Source of the DNA: Chrysemys picta bellii
Lineage: Eukaryota > Chordata > Testudines > Emydidae
Length of the DNA stretch: 64,000 nt
Assembly: GCF_011386835.1 (NCBI RefSeq)
Contig: NC_088796.1
Location: 31,513,011 to 31,577,010, forward strand
Direction of reading: 5' to 3'
Positions 13,201 through 25,200 of this stretch are shown piece by piece. The notes below the pieces were generated by a model. It did not search any database. It was not told the origin of the DNA and saw nothing but the letters and a program-made list of their open reading frames with translations. Position numbers and translations under genes: made by a program. Numbering within the stretch: position 1 is the first letter of the stretch; the number at the start of each line of letters is the position of its first letter.

Positions 13201-16200
13201 AGCCTGCTTAGTACGATGGCAAAGACCCCACTGAAAAGCCTTTTAACCTTTTATTAAAGATACAGAGAAGAAGAGAAAACAGTTAAAGCATTTTAAATGC
13301 AAAGTACTAAGTAAAGCTTTCATTCTGATGACATTTCTTGTTCCCTTTCCCTTTATCTGGAAAGAGTTTTAAAAGGAAAAAAATAAAAACCTTCTTAGAT
13401 TGTCTCGTAGATGGTATCAGAGAAGGTAATGCCATCCTTTTGGATAAAAGAGAAGAAATTAGTTGAGATGAGCTGAAGCGGCTGTTGCTGCTTCTCTTGT
13501 TAAAATCCTGTCCTATTTCATTCCAAGTGGTGTTTTGGTTTCTGCTGGAGCTGGTAGAGGTGGCAATGTTATCAGTGTCCCTCTCTTTGGCCGTCAGGAT
13601 TAAGACAAAGAAGATCCGGGGAGATGGTGGGGGTGGCCGCCATGATGGTGACATTCATGCCAGTAGCCTCCATCTGTTCTGTATTTTTCTCCCAAAGGCT
13701 TTATCTTTTAACGACCCCCAAAAGGGAGTGATTGGTGGAATAGCCCATCCCCTCATTATTTTGTCTACCGATTATGCCTAATATCTGACACAACAATTTT
13801 GGATAATTACTTTCTGTTTCAACATCTTCTGTTTTTCAACACAGTCCTTGAATTATATAAACTTGGCCCTTTTTTGGACTAATTTAGTCTCTGCCGGGTT
13901 CTCTCTTTCTAGATCTGCAAACTGTTTATAAAGTGATAAATGCCAATTTAACCACATGAAAAATACAGCTGGAGAAGAAATTGCTAGTCAAAGATAATCT
14001 TATCATTTCTAACTGGTGACAATTGAAACAGTGAGAGAATTGATTGTGAGAAAAGGGGAAAGTGTAAAAGAGGAAAGGGTTTGGGAGTGGTGGTGAAGAA
14101 AAGACATAGGCTATGCCTATACTACAGCCTATGTCATCATAACTTATGTCGCTCAGGGGTGTGAATAAGCCACTCCCGAGCTATATACATTACACTGACA
14201 TAAGTGCTTGTGTGCACAGAGCTTCTCCTACCGACATAGCTTCTGCTGTTCTGGAGGTGGTTTTATTATGCTGACGGGAGAGCTTTTTCCTGCTGGCATA
14301 GAGCCTCTTCACCAGATGTGCTGGAGCAGCGCAGCTGTGCCGCTGCAACGTTGTACGTGTAGACATGCCCATAGTGTCTTGGTCATAGCGGAAAGGTTTG
14401 AATCACCTGTACATAATGTCCCCAAAAGATAAGTTGGGTAAACAGTTTAGAAGTAGCTAAATGACTTAGGCATCTAAGTCCTATTGATTTTCAGTGGGAC
14501 TGAGGGCTAGTCTACATTAAGAATTCATTCATGCCAAGGTGAGGTGTGAATCTACCCTGTATTAGCTTGCTGCAGACCATCTGTGTTAATATGCTTTGAT
14601 GCGGTCCTCTTTGAAATGGGATTTAGGAGTTATCTTCCTAAATCACTTAAACTCTTTTTAAGAGCTCTTACCCACTGTTGTTATGTTGGGACAAAAAAAT
14701 CTGTATCATGTCTCAGATTAAATGTGGAGACTGTCTAATGATAAGTCATTCAGGTATGGTAAATTTATCAGACCTTTCACTTTTGGGACCTTTAACTCTT
14801 AGGGTATGTCTACACTACGAAATTAGGTCGAATTTATAGAAGCCGGTTTTATACAAATCGGTTGTATACAACCGATTGTGTGTGTCCCCACATAAAATGC
14901 ACTAAGTGCATTAAGTCGGCGGACCGCGTCCACAGTACCGAGGCTAGCGTCGACTTCTGGAGCGTTGCACTGTGGGTAGCTATCCCACAGTTCCTGCAGT
15001 CTCCGCCGCCCATTGGAATTCTGGGTTGAGATCCCAATGCCTGAATGATGCAAAACAGTGTCACGGGGGGTTCTGGGTACATGTCGTCGGGCACCTCCCC
15101 CTCCGTCAGAGCAACGGCAGACAATCGATTCGCGCCTTTTTACCTGGGTTACCTGTGCAGACAACATACCACGCCAAGCATGGAGCCCGCTCAGCTCAGC
15201 TCAGCTCACCGTCACCATATGTCATCTGGGTGCCGGCAGACGTGGTACTGCATTGCTACACAGCAGCAGCTAATTGCCTTTTGGCAGTAGATAGTGCATT
15301 ATGACTGGTAGCCTTCATTGGCAATCTGTGTGCTGGCAGACGTGGGGCTACACTGCACACAGCAGCAGCCCCTTGCCTTTTGGTAGAAGATGGTATATTA
15401 CGATTGATATCCGTCGTCGTCGTACTGCAGTGGCTGTCAATCATGGGCATCTGGGCAGACATGCTCAGTCCTATCGAACAGTCTCGACGATGATGGCTAT
15501 CAGTCGTAGTATGCTATTTTCTGCCAAGCGCCCAGTATTTTGTGCCAAGCATCTAGAAGATGCCGAGGGCTATCAGTCATGCTGCACCGTCGTCTGCCAG
15601 CTTAAGATATAAAACATAGATTTGTTCTGTATTCATTTGCTTCCTCCTCCCTCCGTGAAATCAACGGCCTGCTAAACCCAGGGTTTTGAGTTCAATCTTT
15701 GTGGGAGGCCATTCTGTCTGACAGTTGTTTGTGTTTCTCCCTGATGCACAGCCACCTTTGTTGATTTTAATTCCCTGTACCTGTACGCCATGTCGTCACT
15801 CGCCCCTCCCTCCCTCCGTCCGTCAGATACTAGTTTCGTGCCTTTTTTCAGACCAGACGCCATAGCACTGGGATCATGGAGCCCGCTCAGATCACCGCGG
15901 CAATTATGAGCACTATGAACTCCACGCGCATTGTCCTGGAGTATATGCAGAGCCAGGACATGCCAAAGCAAAACCAGGACCAGCCGAGGAGGCGATTGCA
16001 GCGCGGCGACGAGAGTGATGAGGAAATTGACATGGACATAGACCTCTCACAAGGCACAGGCCCCAGCAATGTGCAAATCATGGTGTTACTGGAGCAGGTT
16101 CATGCCGTGGAACACCGATTCTGGGCCCGGGAAACAAGCACAGACTGGTGGGACCGCATCGTGCTGCAGGTGTGGGACGATTCCCAGTGGCCGCGAAACT

Positions 16201-19200
16201 TTCGCATGCGTAAGGGCACTTTCATGGAACTTTGTGACTTGCTTTCCCCTGCCCTGAAGCGCCAGAATACCAGGATGAGAGCAGCCCTCACAGTTGAGAA
16301 GTGAGTGGCGATAGCTCTGTGGAAGCTTGCAACGCCAGACAGCTACCGGTCAGTCGGGAATCAATATTGGGCTGGGCAAATCTACTGTGGGGGCTGCTGT
16401 GATCCAAGTTGCCAGGGCAATGAAAGACCTGGTGATATCAAGGGTAGTGACTCTGGGAAACGTGCAGGCCATAGTGGATGGCTTTGCTGCAATGGGATTC
16501 CCAAACTGTGGTGGGGTGATAGATGGAACCCATATCCCTATCTTGGCACCGGAGCACCAAGCCACCGAGTACATAAACCGCAAGGGGTACTTTTCAATGC
16601 TGCTGCAAGCCCTGGTGGATCACAAGGGACGTTTCACCAACATCAACGTGGGATGGCCGGGAAAGGTACATGATGCTCGCGTCTTCAGGCACTCTGGTCT
16701 GTTTCGAAAGCTGGAGGAAGGGACTTTCTTCCCGGACCAGAAAATAACTGTTGGGGATGTTGAAATGCCTATCGTGATCCTTGGGGACCCAGCCTACCCC
16801 TTAATGCCATGGCTCATGAAGCCGTACACAGGCAGCCTGGACAGTAGTCAGGACCTGTTCAACTACAGGCTGAGCAAGTGCCGAATGGTGGTGGAATGTG
16901 CATTTGGACGTTTAAAAGCGAGCTGGCGCAGCTTACTGACTCGCTCAGACCTCAGCGAAAAGAATATCCCCATTGTTATTGCTGCTTGCTGTGCGCTCCA
17001 CAATATCTGTGAGAGTAAGGGGGAGACATTTATGGTGGGATGGGAGGTTGAGGCACATCGCCTGGCTGCTGATTACGTGCAGCCAGACACCAGGGCGGTT
17101 AGAAGAGCACAGCAGGGCGCGGTGCGCATCAGAGAAGCTTTGAAAACGAGTTTTGTGACTGGCCAGGCTACGGTGTGAAACTTCTGTTGTTTCTCCTTGA
17201 TGAACCCTCCCACCCCCCCCCCCCCGGTTCACTCTACTTCCCTGTAAACCAACCACCCCACCCTCCCCTCCCCCCTTCGAGCACCGCTTGCAGAGGCAAT
17301 AAAGTCATTGTTACTTCACATTCATGCATTCTTTATTAATTCATCACACAACTAGGGGGATAATTGCCAAGGTAGCCCGGGATGAGTGGGGGAGGAGGGA
17401 AGGAAAAGGACACACTGCAGTTTAAAACTTTAACGCTTATTGAAGGCCAGCCTTCTGATGCTCGGGCAATCATCTGGGGTGGAGTGACTGGGTGGCCGGA
17501 GGCCCCCCTACCGTGTTCTTGGGCGTCTGGGTGAGGAGGCTATGGAACTTGGGGAGGAGGGCTGTTGGTTACACAGGGGCTGTAGCGGCGGTCTCTGCTC
17601 CTGCTGCCTTTCCCGCAGCTCAACCATACGCTGGAGCATATCAGTTTGATGCTCCAGCAGCCGGAGCATCGACTCTTGCCTTTTGTCTGCAAGCTGACAC
17701 CACCTATCATCTTCAGCCCGCCACTTGCTCTTTTCATCCCGCGATTCAGCCCGCCACCTCTCCTCTCATTCATACTGTGCTTTTCTGTAGTCTGACATTG
17801 TCTGCCTCCACGCATTCTGCTGTGCTCTTTCAGCGTGGGAGGACATCCGTGAACATATCATCCTGAGTCCGCCGTTTTCTCCTTCTAATCTTCACTAGCC
17901 TCTGTGAAGGAGAAACATTTGCAGCTGGTGGAGGAGAAGGGAGAGGTGGTTAAAAAAGACACATTTTAGAGAACAATGGGTACACTCTTTCACGTTAAAT
18001 TTTGCTGTTCACATTACATAGCACATGTGCTTTTGTTACAAGGTCGCATTTTTCCTCTTATATTGAGGGCCTGCCGGTTTGGTGTGAGAGATCACTCACG
18101 CAGTGCCAGGCAACAGATTTCGGTTTGCAGGCAGCCATGGTAAGCCACAGTCTTTTGGCTTTTTTAACCTTCTTAACATGTGGGAATGGTTTCAAACAGT
18201 AGCGCCCTCATTTCCCATACCAAGCACCCATTGGGTTGGCCATTTAAAATGGGTTTGCAATGTAAAAGGAGGGGCTGCGGTTTCCGGGTTAACATGCAGC
18301 ACAAACCCAACTAACCCCCCTCCCCCCGCACCCAATTATCGGGGATGATCACTTCACCCCTCCCCCCCACTGCGTGGCTAACAGCGGGGAACATTTCTGT
18401 TCAGCAGAGCAGGAAGGGGCACCTCTGAATGTCCCCTTAATAAAATCGCCCCATTTCAACCAGGTGACCGTGAATGATATCACTCTCCTGAGGATAACAA
18501 AGAGTGATAAGGAATGGATGTTGTCTGCATGCCAGCAAACACCGGGACCATACGCTGCCATGCTTTGTTATGCAATGATTCCAGACTATGCACTACTGGC
18601 CTGGCGTGGTAAAGTGTCCTACCATGGCGGACGGGATAAGGCAGCCCTCCCCAGAAACCTTTTGCAAAGGCTTTGGGAGTACATGAAGGAGAGCTTTCTG
18701 GAGATGTCCCTGGAGGATTTCCGCTCCATCCCCATACACGTTAACAGACTTTTCCAGTAGCTGTACTGGCCGAGATTGCCAGGGCAAATTAATCATTAAT
18801 AATTAAACACGCTTGCTTTTAAACCATGTGTAATATTTACAAAGGTACACTCACCAGAGGTCCCCTGTGTGCCCTCAGGGTCTGGGAGCACGCTTTGGAT
18901 GAGTTCGGGGGTTACTGGCTCCAGGTCCAGGGTGATAAACATATCCTGGCTGTTGGGGAAACCAGTTTCTCTGCTTCCTTGCTGCTGTGAGCTATCTACA
19001 TTATCTTCATCCTCATCTTCCTCATACCCCGAACCCTCTTCCCTGTGTGTTTCTCCAGTGACGGAGTCATAGCACACGGTTGGGGTAGTGGTGGCTGCAC
19101 CCCCTAGCATGGCATGCAGCTCCGCGTAGAAGCGGCATGTTTGCGGCTCTGCCCCGGACCTTCCGTTTGCCTCTCTGGCTTTGTGGTAGGCTTACCTTAG

Positions 19201-22200
19201 CTCCTTAATTTTCACGCGGCACTGCTGTGCGTCCCTGTTATGGCCTCTGTCCTTCATGGCCTTGGAGACCTTTTCTAATATTTTGCCATTTCGTTTACTG
19301 CTACGGAGTTCAGCTAGCACTGATTCATCTCCCCATATGGCGAGCAGATCCCGTACCTCCCATTCGGTCCATGATGGAGCTCTTTTGCGATCCTGGGACT
19401 CCATCACGGTTACCTGTGCTGATGAGCTCTGCGTGGTCACCTGTGCTCTCCACGCTGGGCAAACGGGAAATGAAATTCAAACTTTCGCGGGGCTTTTCCT
19501 GTCTACCTGGTCAGTGCATCTGAGTTGAGAGTGCTGTCCAGAGCGGTCACAATGAAGCACTGGGGGATAGCTCCTGGAGGCCAATAACGTCGAATTCCGT
19601 CCACACTACCCCAATTCCGACCCGCTAAGGCCGATTTTATCGCTATTCCCCTCGTCAGAGGTGGAGTAAAGAAACCGGTTTAAAGGGCCCCTTAAGTCGA
19701 AAGAAAGGGCTTCGTCGTGTGAACGTGTCCAGGCTTAATTCGATTTAACGCTACTAAAGTCGACCTAAACTCGTAGTGTAGACCAGGCCTTATACTTGCT
19801 GCTCTGTGAGAGTCTTTGTGCACTCTTCCTTTGAATCTCTACCCCCTGTACATTTGCAGAAGATAACAGCATATCAGCTCTTGTTGAAACAATAACACCA
19901 TTGCTTTTGGTTCTTATTCATGCTGCTCTTGTGGTGTAAACTTGCAGATGCATTTGTAAAAAAAGAAGAAAGAAAAAATTAATGGAGATATCCCATCTCC
20001 TAGAACTGGAAGGGACCTTGAAAGGTCATCGAGTCCAGCCCCCTGCCTTCACTAGCAGGACCAAGTACTGATTTTGCCCCAGATCCCCAAGTGGCCCCCT
20101 CAAGGATTGAACTCATAACCCTGGGTTTAGGAGGCCAATGCGCAAACCACTGAGCTATCCCTCCCCCCGAATCTCTGCCTTTAATCAAAGTTGCCACTCA
20201 CCTCTGCATGTTTATAAATGTGGCTAGGGCTGTATCACAGGGATGGGCAATACCTTATATGATATGTTCCTAATATAGTGTTCCTCTTGCCAACAGGGGA
20301 ACGCAGAATTTGCTGTCCTTACCAGCCCTTAGCCATCTATTACCAGAAATTTTGTGGGGAAGCATTATATTGGGGAGCCAGGCAACCCACATATTGTTCT
20401 GGACAGATTTTTCTGATGCTTCATACAATAGGGAGAGAAAAGATGGCAAGTCAAGTATGTTGTGATTCACGGGATAATCACACTTCTCCGTTCATAATGC
20501 AGGACTCCATGCTCATCAGTACATCATGTCAAGATTTACGTTGTTTAAGTCAGGGGTTCTCAACATTTTTTCTTTCTGAGTCCCCCCCTCCCCAAACATG
20601 CTATAAAAACTCCACGGAACACCTTTGTGGCAACTGTTTTTCTGCATATCAAAGCCAGGGCCAGCATCAGCAAGCAGGGCAATTGCTTGGGGCCCCACAC
20701 CACAGGGGGCCCTGTGAAGTTAAGTTGCTCAGGCTTCATCTTCAGCCCCTCTTGGCAGGGCTTGGGGCCCCGGCTTCAGACCCAGGCGGTGGGGCTTGGC
20801 TTTCTGCTCTTGGCCCTAGCAAGTCTAATGCCAGCCCTGCTTGGTGGACCCTCTGAAACCTGCTTGTGGCCTCCCAGGGCGCCCTGGACCACTGGTTGAG
20901 AACTCTGGAGTACATATATATATGGTGTCAGAATTTTTATTTAAAAAAAAAAGAAGATAGTTTTTTCCCTCATCTAACATGAAAAAATAAAGGATGAGCT
21001 TATGATTGTCAGCAACTTGAGAGAGTAATGGGGTCCTAGTTTTTTTCCTTCTTGGGCGGGAGGGGTATAGGGATGGGAGTCCTGCCACCCTCACCTTACT
21101 CACCCTCTCCCTGACAACTCATTCTATCTGACTCAGCAAAATGCCAGTCCCCCAGCAGCAGCATCCTTTCCCCCTTGCCTATATTAGACCCTAGTTTCTG
21201 CAGCACAGAGGATAGGAACAAGACTCTTTCCAGAGCTATGCCTTCCATCTTTGACCAGAATAAGTCACTGATACACTAGCTCAGATCCCTTCCTTTCCTA
21301 AATGTTCTTAGTACATCTGGTAACCTTGTGCTGCTGCTACACTGATGAGTTTCAGATGGGCTTCAGATTCTTTGATGAATTCCAAATGTGGTCAAATTAT
21401 CATGGGCTAATTTTCACTTATAAAGAGGGATCAGATGAGTACTGCTTAATTCAGTTGAAATGTGCATCTCTAACTGTCAAACTTGATACAGACCACTGAA
21501 TCTCAGAATTAGAATCCTACTACATATGATATACAAATCAAGGGCCCAGTACTGCCATCAGTTATGCCTGTGTAACAACAACTGTTGTCAGTGGGAAGTC
21601 TACATGGATATTTGAAGGGCAGAATTGGACTCTAGTGCTTCATTCTTTGCCTTTCTCAGCGAGACAAAGCCAAATTCTTCTCTTATTTCATTTTGTACTC
21701 GTCCAAATCTGGGGAAATTGACTTCTGCAGAGTTACTCCAGATTTAAACGAGTGTAACAGGATACAAGGTGACCACACCATCTGTAGCAGGGGTGGCCAA
21801 CTTGAGCCTGAGAAGGAGCCAGAATTTACCAATGAGCATTGCCAAAGAGCCACAGTAATATGTCAGCAGCCCCCCATTTGCTACCCCCTTCCAGCCTCCA
21901 TTACCTCCCACCCACCAGCAGCCCTGCCAATCAGCACCCTTCCTCCCCATGCTCCCGCCTGCCGCAATCAGCTTTTTTGCAGTACGCAGGAGGCTCTGGT
22001 GGGGAGGGAGGAGGAGCAAGGGCATGGCAGGCTCGGGGGAAGGGGCAGGGGCCTTGGGGGAAGGGGTGGAGTGGTGGCAGGACCTGGGGCAGAGCAGGGG
22101 GTTGAGCAGTGAGCACCCCACAGCACATTGGAAAGTTAGCATCTGTAGCTCCAGCCTTGGAGTCAGCAGCTATACAAGGAGCCTCATATTAACCTCTGAA

Positions 22201-25200
22201 GAGCCGCATGTGGCTCCAGAGCCACAGGTTGACCACCCCTGATCTATAGACATTCACTATAACTGTAAAAGTATTTATGAATTACAGTATTTTTTCCTAA
22301 AGGACAATACCTGATACCTTTAAAATGATATGTTGTAGATCCTTATAGAGTATAGACAAATATAACTTATTTGGACCTCATAAAGTCTAATGAAACTATC
22401 GATTTTGTTCTATGAACTTAAACTTCCATTGGCTATTTCTACCTCCCATATGCAATGAAGATATACAACGATACGTTTCCTACTATATTATTCACACATT
22501 TTCAAGAGGAATAATAAAGAAGGAAGATTATCTTAGGTCATGTCACTTTACAGTTTATGGTGTTGTAGGCTATCAATAATAATAACAAAGTGACGAGTTC
22601 TAAGTCACTTAGGTGCTTTTGAAAATTATATACTATATCCCTAATTAATTATTTTTAAGTGATTGATTTCCTTGTCTCATGTGACTTTTTATCAGTTTAT
22701 ATTTTTGTTTTTAAAATGAAGTGGTTTTAGATTGGAGAAATATTAGCAAGTAGAGTTATACAAATCTAGGAAGAAAGGAGGACTTCAATGAGGCCAAGGT
22801 TTCATACTGTATTTTTGGGTAGTTTCTATAGAGCCCCATAGATTTCATCCCTATTAAATGCAATAGGATTTTTCCATAAGAGATATTTATTATTAGTAGT
22901 AGTACTACTACTTCTGCTACTTGTATTACTGTGTGCTTAGGAACCTGAATCAGGGACCAAGACCTCCTTGTGCTAAACACTCTACAAAAAAAAGAAAAAA
23001 GTGTCCCAAAAAGTTTACAATCTAAGCATAAAACAAGAGCAAACAGATAGATACAGACAGAAGGTGGAGTACAAGGAAACAATGAGACAACATGGGTCAG
23101 AATGATAGAGAGTGGTCTGGGCATGCAAGTGGCCTGGCCATTTCAAGTTTTTTATAGGCATCATGCCAAAGGAAAGTTTTAAGGAGGAATCTGAAGGAGG
23201 ACAATGAGGTAGCTCTGCCTGTATTTGAACTTGGAATGAATTTTGCCAATTTTACACAATTTTTTCAAATAAGTTCCTCCTTTCCTCTTGCACAGCCAAT
23301 TTGATTTCCCCCCAGTAAAAAATGAAATTGGTCAAGTGTTAAGATGCTAAATAAACTCACCAACAAACTGATATTTATCTTCATAGAAAGGAAATATTGA
23401 AAGTGAATTTTTCATTTTTTCACAAAAATCGCTTCTTCGTCAATTTTTTTCCTTTCTTTTTTTCATATGGCCTTAGCAGCAGCTTGTGTTTTGGTACAGC
23501 ACCATGGTAAACATACCATCAATGGAACATGGAGGCATACAATAGAAGAGAAAAGACCAGATGAAATTCACGAAACAACTTGAGTAACACCACTATATTT
23601 GCACTTAGTGTTGCTATGAAAATGTTGCTACTAGTAAAAAAATAAAATAAAAACACCCACCGTATTACATTTATCTGCAGGTTAACTACGATGGAGAACT
23701 TCACAAGCACCCACAACTGGAAGCTGATTTGACAGCAGTGAGAGAGATCTATGGGCCTAATGCAGTATCTCTCAGGTACATTGTTTTAGTGGGTAAAATT
23801 CTTGTCAGTTCTGTGGCTGGAAAAAGGACATAAAATTGGTAATCAGCAGCATAAGTTTAGGGAATGGAAGCTAGTTGGCTATATTCTGGCATGTTTGACA
23901 TGTTGCAGATAGGCCTCTATGTAGGATCGCCATCACAAACAATACAAAGGGTCATAACTAAGGCTACGATTTAGTCACAGGTATTTTTAGAAAAAGTCAT
24001 GGACAGGTCACGGGCAATAAACAAAAATTCATGGTCCGTGACCTATCCATGACTTACACTATAAATACCCCTGCCTAAATCTTGGGGGGAGGGAGGCACC
24101 CCAGAGGGACGCTGCTGGGGGTGACATCTACTGGGGGTGCCCTGGGGGCCTGTTGCTGAGGGGGTCAGTGGCACCAGCTGCCGGGGGATGCTGAACAGTG
24201 ACTGCACCGTCCACCCTGGAACCACTGCTCAGGCAGTTCCCGGGGCCAGCCGCGCTAGTCGCTGTTCGGGAAGTTCCTGGAGCCAGCTGTCCGGGACCGC
24301 CTGAGCAGTGGCCGGTGCAGCTGGCTCCAGGGCTGCTCCAGCAGCGGCTGGTGTGGCTGGCTCCGGGGCTGCCTGAGCAGCTGGTTGCGGAGCCACTCCA
24401 GCAGCACCCGGTGTGGCTGACCCCAGGGGGAGCCTGGAGCCTGCTGCTTGGGCTGCCCTGGGGTCAACCACATTGATAGCCGCAGAAGTCTTGGAGGTCG
24501 CGGGAAGTCACAGAATCCGTCACTGCCACAGATTTCTAGGGGGATAATTTATATCAACTAATGGAAAGTGAACGAACATTATGATGTAGCAGTGATGATT
24601 CTGAGCTCTGCTTTGTAATGTTGTTGAACTTACTAATACAGCTGCCTATGCTCAGAACAATTTCTTAAGGCACCATCTTGTAAACATTGAAGTCAATGAG
24701 AGTGTTGCTTTTAACTTTAATGGGGACAGGATTGGGCTGTTATATTTTGATTAAAATTACTGTTAAGCATAATTTCACTCAAAATATTTGTTAAACTATC
24801 TTTGCTCTGTCATGTAGTCCATAATATTTTAATAATAACAATAATAATTAATAATTAATAAATACATTATGACCAGTAGGCAAGATTTAACAGAGCTGGT
24901 TGCAAAGTGATGGAGAAAATATCACCTTGATACTATGATATAAGACAAGAAATAAAAAACTATACGGGATCTAATGGTCATCTTGCATATATTGCATATA
25001 ACAATTTCCATGAACCTATATAATATGTTAACTCTTTTATTCTAAGAAAAGAGATATTGTTTAAAACAAAGTTGTGTGGTGCTGCTGAATAACATGCCCA
25101 TTTAATTTATCAAGTGTACATTTTAATGGCATATATTTAATTCCTTGGATGATATTCCTAAAAGAAAAAAGTCTTCATTATCTGCCGTTTGAAGTTAAGT

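Larger units (their letters stand above)
14802..19789 (+). mobile_element. Near-complete PIF/Harbinger DNA transposon (4988 bp)
   Basis: The termini are inverted repeats: GGGTATGTCTACACTACGA on the left and GGCCTGGTCTACACTACGA on the right. TTA at 14799-14801 and 19790-19792 is the 3-bp TWA target duplication typical of this superfamily. Inside are two convergent genes, as in autonomous Harbinger elements: a DDE transposase on + and a Myb/SANT-domain protein on -. Both are damaged by stops and frameshifts, so the copy is probably dead, but the modest damage suggests a fairly young insertion. It carries a duplicated 5' leader and a third open frame of unknown role at 18374-18760. Confidence 0.92.
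11689..23680 (+). other. PARP8 intron (12 kb), rich in transposons
   Basis: It contains MITEs at 12666 and 14109, a Harbinger element at 14802-19789, a SINE at about 19985, hAT elements at 20551 and 21788, and an L2-like copy at 22860. The stretches 11689-12660, 12965-14100, 20910-21780 and 23090-23680 show nothing I can assign. Confidence 0.75.

Noticed and set aside
13307..13781. Overlapping frames of 115 and 98 codons
   Set aside because: No domain similarity and no splice context for PARP8; both strands open through chance in a purine/pyrimidine-skewed stretch.
20000..20168. Possible tRNA gene on the minus strand
   Set aside because: The A-box and B-box are present but the sequence runs into a CR1-like tail without a proper acceptor stem. 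It is a tRNA-derived SINE.
21693..22142. Frames of 139 and 132 codons on opposite strands
   Set aside because: They lie mostly inside the hAT element at 21788-22241; the composition is Pro/Gly-rich from low-complexity sequence.
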